A stretch of DNA of 64,000 nt, taken from assembly GCF_029633825.1 (NCBI RefSeq), contig NZ_CP090640.1, positions 682,001 through 746,000 of the forward strand. Reading direction: 5' to 3'. The stretch is from Burkholderia contaminans. GTDB taxonomy: Bacteria; Pseudomonadota; Gammaproteobacteria; Burkholderiales; Burkholderiaceae. Of the stretch, positions 35,557-45,411 are shown one piece after another. How positions within the stretch are numbered: the stretch's first letter is position 1; each line of letters begins with the position of its first letter. The notes below the pieces were generated by a model that was given only the letters and a program-made list of their open reading frames with translations, ran no database searches and had not been told where the DNA came from. A program made the position numbers and the translations under genes.

Positions 35557-36130
35557 TCAGTCGAGTTTGAACGACCCGAAAAACTGGTCGAGCTGCTCCT
35601 GCGTGAGCGGCCCGTCGGCAATCACGACAGCCTGGTACGCGTGCCGGCCGCGCGCGGCGAGCCGCGCGACGATCGTCTTGTGCGTGCGATCGCCGCCGGC
35701 CGCCGCGCCCGCGACGCGCAGCTCGAGCCCGTTCACCGCACCGCCGGCCGCGAGCGGCACGGGCACCGACGCCGTCTGCGGCGGCGCCCGCGAGGTTGCG
35801 GGACAGCCCGGCGCGCAGGAACTCGAGCGCCGCGCGGCGCGTGTCGTCACGGTCGTCCGGCAGCGTCAGCGTGCCGACCGCGAACACCGCGCCGTCGACG
35901 TGCGCGGCCTGCATCCGCATCGGCATCGACGCGCCGCCGATCGCCACCGGCTGCTCCTCGACGGTCGGCTTCGCCGGCAGGTCGATCGTGTAGCCGGCAT
36001 CGTTGTGCAGCGTGCGCCAGTCGTACGACGGCGAGCACGCGGCCAGTGCCGCGCTCACGCACGCGAGCGCGGCGAAGTGTCGCAACGGACGAAAAAGGGG
36101 GCGCAACGAAACGATGACTTCCTTCGGCAT
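35557..36130 (-). pseudogene. Putative lipoprotein gene, frameshifted
   Basis: The gene starts at ATG 36130 (MPKEVIVSLRPLFRPLRHFA) and has a lipoprotein signal with lipobox ALAAC (ALACVSAALAACSPSYDWRT). The mature part (NDAGYTIDLPAKPTVEEQPV, MPMRMQAAHVDGAVFAVGTL, RRAALEFLRAGLSRNLAG) runs to about 35784. The natural continuation, VPVPLAAGGAVNGLELRVAG ... TIVARLAARGRHAYQAVVIADG ... LTQEQLDQFFGSFKLD, is in the next frame and ends at 35557. One extra base or two missing bases in the GC run near 35784 would explain it. No function is known; similar lipoproteins precede TlpA genes. Alternative starts exist. Confidence 0.72.
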
Positions 36131-36290
36131 GGCGTGGATCGGGCAGGCAAAACGGGCATTATCCGCTGAACGTGAAATCCGGGATGTGTGCCCGCCGTCG
36201 GTGCGCAAGCCGCATTCGCGCTAAAATGATCGTCGAATTTCGATGTCCTTTGCATTGATCCGCGTCATCGACCGACTCCGAGAGCACCAG

Positions 36291-36827
36291 ATGAACACCA
36301 CGCCTCCCGTCCGGCGCAGCGCCGGCCCCGCCCGCTACATCGTCGCCGCCGTCGTAGTCGCGGCGATCGCCGTCGCCGGCTTCTTCGCATTCAACGGCAA
36401 GTCGAGCGTGCCGGACGCCACGTTCACGCTGCTGTCGGGCCAGAAGGTCTCGACTGCAGGCGATCTGAAAGGCAAGGTCTATCTCGTGAACTTCTGGGCG
36501 ACGAGCTGCGCAACCTGCATGCAGGAAATGCCGCAGATGGTCGATACCTACAACCGCTTCAAGGGTCAGGGTCTGGAATTCGTCGCGGTCGCGATGAACT
36601 ACGATCCGCCGATGTACGTCGCGAACTACGCGCAGACGCGACAGTTGCCGTTCAAGGTCGCGCTCGACGACGGCAGCGTCGCGAAGCAGTTCGGCAACGT
36701 GCAGCTCACGCCAACGACCTTCGTCGTCGACAAGGACGGCAAGATCCTGAAGCGCTACGTCGGCGCGCCGCAGTTCGCGGAACTCGACGCACTGCTCAAG
36801 AAGGCACTCGACGGCAACGCGGCCTGA
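36291..36827 (+). CDS. TlpA-family thioredoxin-like protein
   Basis: Membrane-anchored periplasmic thioredoxin fold protein, 178 aa. ATG 36291 (MNTTPPVRRSAGPARYIVAA) is followed by one helix (about 14-35). The active site is CATC in NFWATSCATCMQEMPQMVD, close to the CxxC of TlpA/ResA but with Ala-Thr between the cysteines. The cis-Pro is in VQLTPTTFVVDKDG. It may reduce periplasmic disulfides, for instance for cytochrome c or copper-site assembly. It is divergent from the lipoprotein gene and convergent with dctD. Confidence 0.9.
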   Translation: MNTTPPVRRSAGPARYIVAAVVVAAIAVAGFFAFNGKSSVPDATFTLLSGQKVSTAGDLKGKVYLVNFWATSCATCMQEMPQMVDTYNRFKGQGLEFVAVAMNYDPPMYVANYAQTRQLPFKVALDDGSVAKQFGNVQLTPTTFVVDKDGKILKRYVGAPQFAELDALLKKALDGNAA

Positions 36828-36878
36828 GCGCCGCCCGATCCGGCTCGAAGGGCCGCGCACCGCGCCCTTCCCCGCACG

Positions 36879-36924
36879 ACGGACCGCATGACCGGGCAAT
36901 CCGGTTCCGCGGTCCGTTTGCTTT

Positions 36925-36926
<2 letters not shown>
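36879..36926 (+). terminator. Terminator between tlpA-like and dctD genes
   Basis: The outer stem ACGGACCGC (36879-36887) pairs with GCGGTCCGT (36909-36917), with an inner stem ACCGG/CCGGT (36891-36905). TTGCTTTT follows on the plus strand. It separates two convergent genes. Confidence 0.75.
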
Positions 36927-38280
<1,354 letters not shown>

Positions 38281-38374
38281 CGTACTCACTTGCTCCTGAC
38301 GGGCCGCGCGGCGGCAGCGCGCGCGGCGTCGTTGATACCGATCGTGCGCCGATCGGGCGGGCGGCGTGGCGCGC

Positions 38375-40399
38375 CTAGCGCGAGCCCGCCGGCTCGGACA
38401 CGAAGTCCGGATGATGCGTGCAGGCGCGCCGCAGCGTCAAGACGAACAGCGCGCCGCCCGACGGCGCGTTGCGCGCTGTGAGCGCACCACCCGCATCGCT
38501 CGCGATCGACGACGAGATCGCGAGGCCGAGCCCGAGCCCGCGCCCCATTTCCTTGGTCGTGAAGAACGGCTCGAACAGGCGCGGCAGCAGGTCGGGCGCG
38601 ATGCCGCTTCCGTTGTCGCGCACCTCGACCGCGAGCGTGGCCGCCGACACCGCGATCGTCACCTCGATCGCCGGCGCCGCCACACCTGCGACCGCGTCGA
38701 GCGCGTTGCCGAGCAGGTTGATCAGCACCTGTTCGAGGCGAAGATCCTCGCAACGGGCGACGAGCTCGGGATAGTCGCGCGCCAGGTCGAGCGGCGCATC
38801 GTGCGCGGGCGACACGGTCGCGTCCTGGAGCGTCAGCGTGAGTGCAACGCCGCGCAGGCGCTCGTCGAGCAGCGACAGCACGCTGCGCAGCGCGCGCACG
38901 ACGAGCGCCTGCTCGTTGCGCGGCTTCGCGCGGCCGACGAACAGCTTCAGCTGGTTCGTGATCTTGCCCATCCGCTCGGTGAGCGCGGCGATCGCCTCCA
39001 GGTTCTCGCGCGCGGCCGCCTGCTCGCCGCGATCGAGCAGCACGCGCGTGTTGTCCGAGAAGCTGCGCAGCGCCGCAAGCGGCTGGTTCAGTTCGTGCGT
39101 GATGCCGGCCGCCATCTGACCGAGCGCGGCGAGCTTGCTCGCCTGGATCAGTTCGTCGTGCGCGGCGCGCAGCTCCTGCTCCGCGCGGATCCTGTCGCCG
39201 ACTTCCTTCTGCAACTGCTCGTTCGCCTCCGACAGGTCGGCCGTGCGCTCCTCGACGCGCCGGTTCAGCTCCGCATAGGCCTGCTGCAGCAGCGCGCGGC
39301 CGCGGATCATTTCCCGCACGCGCGCGCGGCGCATTCGCCAGTAGAACGCAAGCAGCGCGACCGACACGAAGCCGAAACCGGTGACGATCGTCGCGTTGCG
39401 CGCATCGGCGTCGACGGGCGCGATCGGCGCGAGCGTGACGAGCAGCCAGTCGGGCTCGCCGATCCGGCGCTTGCTCGCGAGGTAGCGCGGCGCGCGCAGG
39501 CCGGGGCCTACGCCGGCCGCTCCGAGGCGCACGATCTCCGCATCGGGGCCGAGCACCTGCTCGATGCGCAGCGGCAGCGGCGTGACGGGCTGCTGCGCGT
39601 ACTGGCGCGTCTCGTAGATCGACTCGGCGACGGGCCCCGTGAGCGGCCGCAGCGTGTGGTACTTCCATGCGGGCACCGACGACAGGAACACGACGCCGTG
39701 ATCGTCCGCGACAACGAGCGGCTCGGACGCATCGGCGCCCTGGAACCATTCGAGATTGAGCTTCACGACGACGACGCCCGCGATCTTGCCGTCGCGCCAC
39801 ACCGGCTGCGAGATGTAGTAGCCCGGATCGCGCGAGATCGTGCCGATCCCGAAGAAGCGGCCGACCTGGCCGTTCATCGCGTCGAGGAAATACGGGCGGA
39901 AACGGTATTCGGTTCCGACGAAGCTGTCGGGCGCACGCCAGTTGCTGGCGGCGACGCACAGGCCGTCCGCGCCGATCACGTAGGTGACGGTCGCGTGCGC
40001 GTGTTCGTTGAGGTCTTCGAGATAGCGATTGACGCGCCCGGTGTAGTCGGCGCGCTTCGGATCGGCAAGCAGCTCCTGCACGTACGGGTGGCTGCCGAGC
40101 AGATAGGGCAGCGACTCGTAGCGGTCGAGCGTGCTCTTGAGCGCGTTGGTGGTGCGGTCGACGCGCACCGCGGCGTTGCGCTGCAGCTCGGCGACGCCGC
40201 GCCGCCAGGTGATCGTCCACGTCAGCGCGCACGCCGCGGCGAGCGCGGCGGCAAGCACGACGAGAATGAGCAGGCGGCGCGTCACGGTCGAGGCTTCCTG
40301 GCGATGCGGATCGCCTATTGTGTCATAGGCCCCCGCCCCTCTGCGCTGGCCGCCGCGGGCCGCGCCGGCGGCGGGCGGTGCCGCCGCCTGCTCCTTCAT
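38375..40399 (-). CDS. dctB: Sensor histidine kinase, DctB type
   Basis: Inner-membrane sensor of C4-dicarboxylates, 674 aa. ATG 40399 (MKEQAAAPPAAGAARGG) is 4 bp past the dctA stop; a GTG at 40285 before RRLLILVVLAAALAAACAL is an alternative. Helix 1 is about 42-62; a periplasmic double-Cache sensor covers about 65-335 (RYESLPYLLGSHPYVQELL, YEHAHATVTYVIGADGLCV in part); helix 2 follows NATIVTGFGFVSVALLAFYW. The phospho-His is in AAGITHELNQPLAALRSFSD; ATP-binding boxes are LINLLGNALDAV, DNGSGIAPDLLPRLFEPFFT and GLGLGLAIS. Confidence 0.92.
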   Translation of the reverse strand: MKEQAAAPPAAGAARGGQRRGAGAYDTIGDPHRQEASTVTRRLLILVVLAAALAAACALTWTITWRRGVAELQRNAAVRVDRTTNALKSTLDRYESLPYLLGSHPYVQELLADPKRADYTGRVNRYLEDLNEHAHATVTYVIGADGLCVAASNWRAPDSFVGTEYRFRPYFLDAMNGQVGRFFGIGTISRDPGYYISQPVWRDGKIAGVVVVKLNLEWFQGADASEPLVVADDHGVVFLSSVPAWKYHTLRPLTGPVAESIYETRQYAQQPVTPLPLRIEQVLGPDAEIVRLGAAGVGPGLRAPRYLASKRRIGEPDWLLVTLAPIAPVDADARNATIVTGFGFVSVALLAFYWRMRRARVREMIRGRALLQQAYAELNRRVEERTADLSEANEQLQKEVGDRIRAEQELRAAHDELIQASKLAALGQMAAGITHELNQPLAALRSFSDNTRVLLDRGEQAAARENLEAIAALTERMGKITNQLKLFVGRAKPRNEQALVVRALRSVLSLLDERLRGVALTLTLQDATVSPAHDAPLDLARDYPELVARCEDLRLEQVLINLLGNALDAVAGVAAPAIEVTIAVSAATLAVEVRDNGSGIAPDLLPRLFEPFFTTKEMGRGLGLGLAISSSIASDAGGALTARNAPSGGALFVLTLRRACTHHPDFVSEPAGSR

Positions 40400-40403
40400 G
40401 CCG

Positions 40404-41693
40404 TCAGACGCCGGCCGTCTCGGTCGGCGTCACTTCGCCGCCGCCCTTCAGCGCCTGGCGCAGCTTGTTGCGGTCGAGTTCCTTCTCCCAGGCCGACACG
40501 ACGACCGTCGCGACGCCGTTGCCGACGATGTTGGTCAGCGCGCGGCACTCGCTCATGAAGCGGTCGATACCGAGGATCAGCACCATGCCCGACAGCGGGA
40601 TCGTCGGCACGACGGCCAGCGTCGCGGCGAGCGTGATGAAGCCCGCGCCCGTGACGCCGCTCGCGCCCTTCGACGTCAGCATCGCGACGGCCAGCAGCGT
40701 GAGCTGCTGCATCCACGTCAGTTCGATGTTGGTCGCCTGCGCGATGAACAGCACGGCCATCGTCATGTAGATGTTGGTGCCGTCGAGGTTGAACGAATAG
40801 CCGGTCGGCACGACGAGGCCGACGACCGAACGCGAGCAGCCTGCCTTCTCGAGCTTTTCCATCAGCTGCGGCAGCGCGGCTTCCGACGAGCTCGTGCCGA
40901 GCACGATCAGCAGCTCTTCCTTGATGTACGACACGAAGCGGATGATCGAGAAGCCGGTGAAGCGCGCGATCGTGCCGAGCACGACCAGCACGAACACGAC
41001 CGACGTCAGGTAGAACGTGCCGATCAGCTTGAGCAGCGGCACCAGCGAGCCGACGCCGTACTTGCCGATCGTGAACGCCATCGCGCCGAATGCGCCGATC
41101 GGGGCCAGCTTCGTGACGATGTGCACGATGCCGAACAGCACGCGCGTGAGCCCGTCGATGAAGTCGGTGACGACCTTGCCGCGCTCGCCGAGGTGCGCGA
41201 GCACGCTGCCGAACAGCAGTGCGATCAGCAGGATCTGCAGGATTTCGCCCTGCGCGAATGCATCGACCATCGTGTTCGGGATGATGTGCATCAGGAAGTC
41301 GACCGTCGACTGCCCGTGCGCCTTCGCCGCGTACGACGCGACGGCCTTGCCGTCGAGCGTCGCCGGATCGATGTTGAAGCCGACGCCCGGACGCAGGATG
41401 TGCGTGGCCGCGAGGCCCAGCACCAGCGCGAAGGTCGACACGATCTCGAAGTACAGCAGCGCCTTGCCGCCGACGCGGCCGACCTTCTTCATGTCCTCCA
41501 TGCCGGCGATGCCGGTGACGACCGTACAGAAGATGATCGGGCCGATCACCATCTTGATCAGCTTGATGAAGCCGTCGCCGAGCGGCTTCATGTCGGTGGC
41601 GATCGACGGGTAGAAGTGGCCGAGGATCACGCCGACGATGATGGCGAAGATCACCTGCACATAGAGCACTTTGTAGAAGGGTTTCTTCTTCAC
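40404..41693 (-). CDS. dctA: C4-dicarboxylate transporter DctA
   Basis: Sodium/proton-coupled symporter for succinate, fumarate and malate, 429 aa. The start is GTG 41693 ([20 protein letters not shown]), which fits the DctA N-terminus and has AGGA upstream; a longer frame to 41798 is Arg/Ser-rich and unlike. Signature parts: [40 protein letters not shown] and [19 protein letters not shown]. It leads dctA-dctB-dctD. A sigma-54 promoter lies 208 bp upstream, with an untranslated leader carrying a short ORF and a stem-loop. Confidence 0.96.
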   Translation of the reverse strand: MKKKPFYKVLYVQVIFAIIVGVILGHFYPSIATDMKPLGDGFIKLIKMVIGPIIFCTVVTGIAGMEDMKKVGRVGGKALLYFEIVSTFALVLGLAATHILRPGVGFNIDPATLDGKAVASYAAKAHGQSTVDFLMHIIPNTMVDAFAQGEILQILLIALLFGSVLAHLGERGKVVTDFIDGLTRVLFGIVHIVTKLAPIGAFGAMAFTIGKYGVGSLVPLLKLIGTFYLTSVVFVLVVLGTIARFTGFSIIRFVSYIKEELLIVLGTSSSEAALPQLMEKLEKAGCSRSVVGLVVPTGYSFNLDGTNIYMTMAVLFIAQATNIELTWMQQLTLLAVAMLTSKGASGVTGAGFITLAATLAVVPTIPLSGMVLILGIDRFMSECRALTNIVGNGVATVVVSAWEKELDRNKLRQALKGGGEVTPTETAGV

Positions 41694-41739
41694 GATGGTT
41701 CCTGCAGAAGTAGATGAGCCGATGGAAACGGCGTCACGC

Positions 41740-41779
41740 GCGCGGACGAATGTCTCAGGGGAAAGGCATTCGCCCGCGC
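41740..41779 (-). promoter_or_regulatory. Stem-loop in the dctA mRNA leader
   Basis: On the minus-strand RNA, the segment at 41779-41767 pairs with 41752-41740 over 13 base pairs, one of them a G-U pair that would be an A-C mismatch in plus-strand RNA. The loop is 14 bases. No U run follows, so it is not a classic terminator. It lies between the leader ORF and the dctA start. Confidence 0.6.
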
Positions 41780-41806
41780 GGCTGCCGTGCCGCAACAAGC
41801 GATGCC

Positions 41807-41842
41807 TCAGGACGTCCGGAGGGGGAGGAAGGCAGTGGTCAT
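41807..41842 (-). CDS. Possible 11-aa leader peptide ahead of dctA
   Basis: ATG 41842 follows a consensus AAGGAG site with 7-base spacing and encodes [11 protein letters not shown], then TGA. It lies inside the expected dctA transcript, about 60 bases after the predicted start and 114 bases before dctA. The strong ribosome site and the downstream stem-loop suggest translational control of dctA. No Trp/His/Leu-type codon run is seen. Expression is unproven. Confidence 0.5.
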   Translation of the reverse strand: MTTAFLPLRTS

Positions 41843-41900
41843 CGATTGTCTCCTTGCTTGCTGTAGTAGTTCGGCCGTGGGATGGCCGTGCGCTTTATAT

Positions 41901-41916
41901 TGCAAGGTCAATGCCA
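41901..41916 (-). promoter_or_regulatory. Sigma-54 promoter of dctA
   Basis: On the minus strand TGGCATT-N4-TTGCA fits the -24/-12 consensus, followed by ATATAAAG. DctD-type activators work with sigma-54, and dctB-dctD lie downstream, so this is the expected inducible promoter. The predicted start is about 41890. Confidence 0.85.
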
Positions 41917-41975
41917 GGTTCCTGAAACCCGTCAAACCTTTGTATTCATTGTATTTCTCATAATGCGGCAGGCAA

Positions 41976-41999
41976 GGAAATCCGGGATTCCGGATTTCC
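41976..41999. promoter_or_regulatory. Inverted repeat upstream of the dctA promoter, candidate DctD site
   Basis: The arms GGAAATCCG (41976-41984) and CGGATTTCC (41991-41999) form a perfect 9-bp inverted repeat with a 6-base spacer, 60-83 bp upstream of the -24 element. The place suits an activator site; binding by DctD is inferred. Confidence 0.5.
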
Positions 42000-42000
42000 G

Positions 42001-42029
42001 GAAAATATCCGTCCGGCGATCCGGACGGA
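42001..42029 (-). terminator. Terminator of the acetate symporter gene
   Basis: The arms TCCGTCCGG (42008-42016) and CCGGACGGA (42021-42029) pair around CGAT. On the minus strand TATTTTC follows. It lies 22 bp past the symporter stop. Confidence 0.72.
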
Positions 42030-42050
42030 GGCATCGTTTCATCAGACGAA

Positions 42051-43736
42051 TCAATGCTGCACGGCCCGGCCGGCCAGCACGCCCGTCTGCGCGTAGAACT
42101 CCTGCTGCGTGAACGCGTCGCGCTCGCGGCGTGCGCGCTCGCCGCGATCCGCGAGCGAGCCGACGACGATCCCGATGAAGGCGAGCGGCACCGACACGAG
42201 CGCCGGGTTGTCGAGGAACACCGGCGCGTGCGCGTGGTGCAGCACGTCGACCCACACCGACTTCGACAGTACCGTGAGCGCGACCGCCGACACGAGGCCG
42301 AGCCCGCCGCCGAGCACCGCGCCGCGCGTCGTCATCCCGCGCCAGAAGATCGACATCGCGAGCACCGGGAAATTGGCGCTCGCGGCCACCGCCGCGACGA
42401 GGCCGACCATGAACGCGACGTTCACGTGTTCGAACAGGATCGACAACCCGATCGCGACCGCCGACAGCGCGATCGTCGCCGCGCGCGAAATGCGCATCTC
42501 GACGCGCTCGTCGGGCTTGCCGCGCGCCCACATCTGCGCATACAGGTCGTGCGAGATCGTCGTCGCGCCGGCGAGCGTCAGGCCCGCGACCACCGCGAGG
42601 ATCGTCGCGAACGTGACGGCCGCGATGAAGCCGTAGAACCAGTTCCCGCCGACCGCCTGCGCGAGCTTCACCGCGACCATGTTCGAGCCGCCGAGCAGGT
42701 CGTGCGTCAGGTTGAACGTGCCGTTCGCGCCGACCTTGAAGAACTCCGGATGCTGCGCGAGCAGCACGATCGCCGAGAAGCCGATCACGAAGGTCAGCAG
42801 GTAGAAGTAGCCGATGAAGCCGGTCGCGTAGAGCACCGACTTGCGCGCCTCCTTCGCGTTCGGCACCGTGAAGAAGCGCATCAGGATGTGCGGGAAGCCG
42901 GCCGTGCCGAACATCAGCGCGATGCCGAGCGACAGCGCGTTCGCAGGATCGCGGATCAGCTTGCCGGGGCCCATGATCGACAGCGCGCCCGGATGCACGG
43001 CCACCGCGCGGCGGAACATCTCGTCGACGCTGAAGCCGAATTCGCCGAGCGCGAGCACGACGAGCAGCGTCGCGCCGCACAGCAGCAGCACGGCCTTGAT
43101 CACCTGCACCCAGGTGGTGGCCGTCATCCCGCCGAAGAACACGTAGACGACCATCAGCACGCCGACGATCAGCTCGGCCGTGCCGTACGACAACCCGAAC
43201 AGCAGCTGGATCAGCTTGCCCGCGCCGACCATCTGCACGACGAGGTACAGCACGACGATGGTCAGCGAATTCGCGGACGTCAGCAGCCGGATCGGCCGCT
43301 GCGCGAAGCGGTACGCGACGACGTCGACGAACGTGAACTTGCCGAGGTTGCGCAGCGGCTCGGCGATCAGGAACATCACGAACGGCCAGCCGACCAGAAA
43401 GCCGATCGAGTAGATGAGCCCGTCGAAGCCGAACATGAACACCATCCCGGACAGCCCGAGGAACGACGCGGCCGACATGTAGTCGCCCGCGATGGCAAGC
43501 CCGTTCTGCAGCCCGGTGATGCCGCCGCCGGCCGTGTAGAAGTCGCGTGTCGAGCGTGTGCGGCGCGCGGCCCAGCGCGTGAGCGCGAGCGTCGCGAACA
43601 CGAACGCGAAGAACATTCCGATCGCGACCGGGTTCAGCTCGACCTTGTCGGGCATCGGGCCCGCGACCGATACCGCGTGGGCGGCGGAGGAAACGAGAAC
43701 GGCAGGCGCGCCGAGCGCCATCGAGAGTCGTCGCAT
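42051..43736 (-). CDS. Cation/acetate symporter ActP-like (SSS family)
   Basis: Sodium:solute symporter with about 13 helices, 561 aa. ATG 43736 ([20 protein letters not shown]) follows GGAGGCCGAC and opens with a signal-like helix. The entry sequence [34 protein letters not shown] (residues about 65-100, shown in part as [20 protein letters not shown]) and the long run of helices match ActP. It follows the DUF485 gene by 11 bp, the usual yjcH-actP pair. Acetate or a related short acid (such as pyruvate or propionate) is the expected substrate; the precise one is not proven. Confidence 0.9.
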   Translation of the reverse strand: MRRLSMALGAPAVLVSSAAHAVSVAGPMPDKVELNPVAIGMFFAFVFATLALTRWAARRTRSTRDFYTAGGGITGLQNGLAIAGDYMSAASFLGLSGMVFMFGFDGLIYSIGFLVGWPFVMFLIAEPLRNLGKFTFVDVVAYRFAQRPIRLLTSANSLTIVVLYLVVQMVGAGKLIQLLFGLSYGTAELIVGVLMVVYVFFGGMTATTWVQVIKAVLLLCGATLLVVLALGEFGFSVDEMFRRAVAVHPGALSIMGPGKLIRDPANALSLGIALMFGTAGFPHILMRFFTVPNAKEARKSVLYATGFIGYFYLLTFVIGFSAIVLLAQHPEFFKVGANGTFNLTHDLLGGSNMVAVKLAQAVGGNWFYGFIAAVTFATILAVVAGLTLAGATTISHDLYAQMWARGKPDERVEMRISRAATIALSAVAIGLSILFEHVNVAFMVGLVAAVAASANFPVLAMSIFWRGMTTRGAVLGGGLGLVSAVALTVLSKSVWVDVLHHAHAPVFLDNPALVSVPLAFIGIVVGSLADRGERARRERDAFTQQEFYAQTGVLAGRAVQH

Positions 43737-43747
43737 GTCGGCCTCCG

Positions 43748-44053
43748 TCACGAACGCTGCAGGATCGCGTCGACGCGGCGGTCGAACGCACGGTTCGCGC
43801 GCAGCACGTAGCACGCGGTCAGGCTGATCGCGACCAGGATGATCGCGACGCCCGCGGCAATCCCGACCGTCATCGTCGCACCGCGGTACAGCGGCGCGGC
43901 GAGCACGTGCGGCGCGAGCGCGACGAGCAGGATGAAACCGTAGTACGTGGCGATCATCAGCGCCGTCAGCGTGAAGCTGAAGCGGCGCCGCGCCCGCACG
44001 AGCTGCTGGTAGTCGCGGCGCGCCGTGACCGATTCGATGACGGAAAGCTCCAT
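43748..44053 (-). CDS. DUF485 membrane protein (YjcH-like)
   Basis: A 101-aa protein with two helices ([20 protein letters not shown] and [24 protein letters not shown]) and a conserved [15 protein letters not shown] start. ATG 44053 ([19 protein letters not shown]) follows AAGGAG. DUF485 proteins precede ActP-type symporter genes and are presumed accessory subunits. It lies 120 bp after the CoA-transferase gene. Confidence 0.9.
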   Translation of the reverse strand: MELSVIESVTARRDYQQLVRARRRFSFTLTALMIATYYGFILLVALAPHVLAAPLYRGATMTVGIAAGVAIILVAISLTACYVLRANRAFDRRVDAILQRS

Positions 44054-44173
44054 GGTGTCTCCTTCGCCTCGTCTGTTCGCAAGGCGTGTCTTGTGGATGG
44101 CCGGCGCGTCAACCGATCCGCCCGCGCCGCGGCGGTGCAATGCAATGTGTCCTGCCCGTGCATGGGCGTGCGC

Positions 44174-45379
44174 TCAGACCACGCGATCCGCACGCAGCCG
44201 CGCGACCTCGTCAGCCGACATCCCGAGCCAGCCGCCGAGCACCGCGTCCGTATCGGCGCCGAGCACCGGCGGCGCACCGCGCACCGGCAGCCGTGCGCCA
44301 TCGAAGCGATACGGTGGCGCAAGCACGTCGACGCCGCCCGCGACCGGGTGCGGCAGTCGCGTGACGAGCCCCGCGCGCGTCGCGCGTTCCGACTTCAGCG
44401 CTTCGTGCAGCCCGAGCACTTCGCCGCACGGAATGCCTGCATCGGCGAGCGCCGTGAGCAACGCCGCGCGCGGCCGGCGTGCGAGTTCGCCGCAAATCTC
44501 GGGCAGCAGCTCGGCGCGGTTTTCCGAGCGGCCGAGGTTGGTCTTGTAGCGCGCGTCGGCCGCGAGATCGGGCCGCTCGATCGCATCGCAGAAACGCGCG
44601 AACTGCGTGTTGTTGCCGACCGTGATCACGAGCGGGCCGTCGGCCGCGTCGAACACACCGTACGGCACGACCGACGGATGCGCGTTGCCGTAGCGCGGCG
44701 GGTCCTCGCCCATCAGCAGCGCGTCGAGCCCGTAGTACGCGGTGATCATCAGCCCGCAGTCGAACAGCGCCATCTCGATGCGTCGCCCGCGCCCGGTCGC
44801 ATGGCGCTCGTACAGCGCGGCGAGGATCGCCTGCGCGGAATACATGCCGGTGAACAGGTCGACCGCCGCGACGCCGAACTTCAGCGGCGGCTGGCCTGCC
44901 TCGCCGTTCAGCGCCATCAGCCCGGCCTCGCCCTGCACGACGAGGTCGTAGCCGGGCCGCGCGGCCTCGGCGCCCGAGCGGTCGTAGCCGGAAATCGCGC
45001 AGTGCACGAGGCGCGGATTCAGCTCGGCCAGCGCGTCGTAGCCGAGCCCGAGCTTTTCCGCGCCGCCGAACTTGAAGTTGTGGAGCACCACGTCGGCCTG
45101 CGCGGCCAGCTCGCGTGCGAGGCGCCGCCCTGCTTCGGTCTGCAGGTCGAGACAGATCGAGCGCTTGCTGCGGTTCACGCTGTTGAAGTAGGTCGTCTCG
45201 GTGTCGCCGATCCTCAAGCCCCAGTCGCGCGTGTCGTCGCCGCGCGCCGGATGCTCGACCTTGATCACTTCCGCGCCGAAATCGGCGAGCACCATCGCGC
45301 ACCACGGGCCCGCGAGCACGCGCGAGAAATCGAGCACCTTCACGCCGGCCAGCGGCAATGCGCGCGATTCGTTCGTCAT
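44174..45379 (-). CDS. Family III CoA-transferase (CaiB/BaiF)
   Basis: Intermolecular CoA transferase, 401 aa. ATG 45379 (MTNESRALPLAGVKVLDFSR) follows GAGGAGACAAGG. Marks: VLDFSRVLAGPWCAMVLADFGAEVIKVE (shown as VLAGPWCAMVLADFGAEVIK), SICLDLQTEAGR, and the catalytic Asp in FGVAAVDLFTGMYSAQAI. It lies 32 bp after the acyl-CoA dehydrogenase gene in the beta-oxidation module, so it may activate a dicarboxylic or fatty acid by CoA exchange. Succinyl-CoA as donor is a family-based guess. Confidence 0.92.
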   Translation of the reverse strand: MTNESRALPLAGVKVLDFSRVLAGPWCAMVLADFGAEVIKVEHPARGDDTRDWGLRIGDTETTYFNSVNRSKRSICLDLQTEAGRRLARELAAQADVVLHNFKFGGAEKLGLGYDALAELNPRLVHCAISGYDRSGAEAARPGYDLVVQGEAGLMALNGEAGQPPLKFGVAAVDLFTGMYSAQAILAALYERHATGRGRRIEMALFDCGLMITAYYGLDALLMGEDPPRYGNAHPSVVPYGVFDAADGPLVITVGNNTQFARFCDAIERPDLAADARYKTNLGRSENRAELLPEICGELARRPRAALLTALADAGIPCGEVLGLHEALKSERATRAGLVTRLPHPVAGGVDVLAPPYRFDGARLPVRGAPPVLGADTDAVLGGWLGMSADEVARLRADRVV

Positions 45380-45411
45380 CCTTGTCTCCTCCATTCGCGT
45401 CGTTCGCTTTT

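Larger units (their letters stand above)
41694..42050. other. Leader and control region between dctA and the acetate symporter
   Basis: The 357-bp gap holds, from dctA upward: the RNA stem-loop (41740-41779), an 11-codon leader ORF (41807-41842), the sigma-54 promoter (41901-41916), a 9-bp inverted repeat as candidate DctD site (41976-41999) and the terminator of the upstream symporter gene (42001-42029). It is markedly A/T-richer than the surrounding genes between about 41890 and 42010. Confidence 0.7.
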
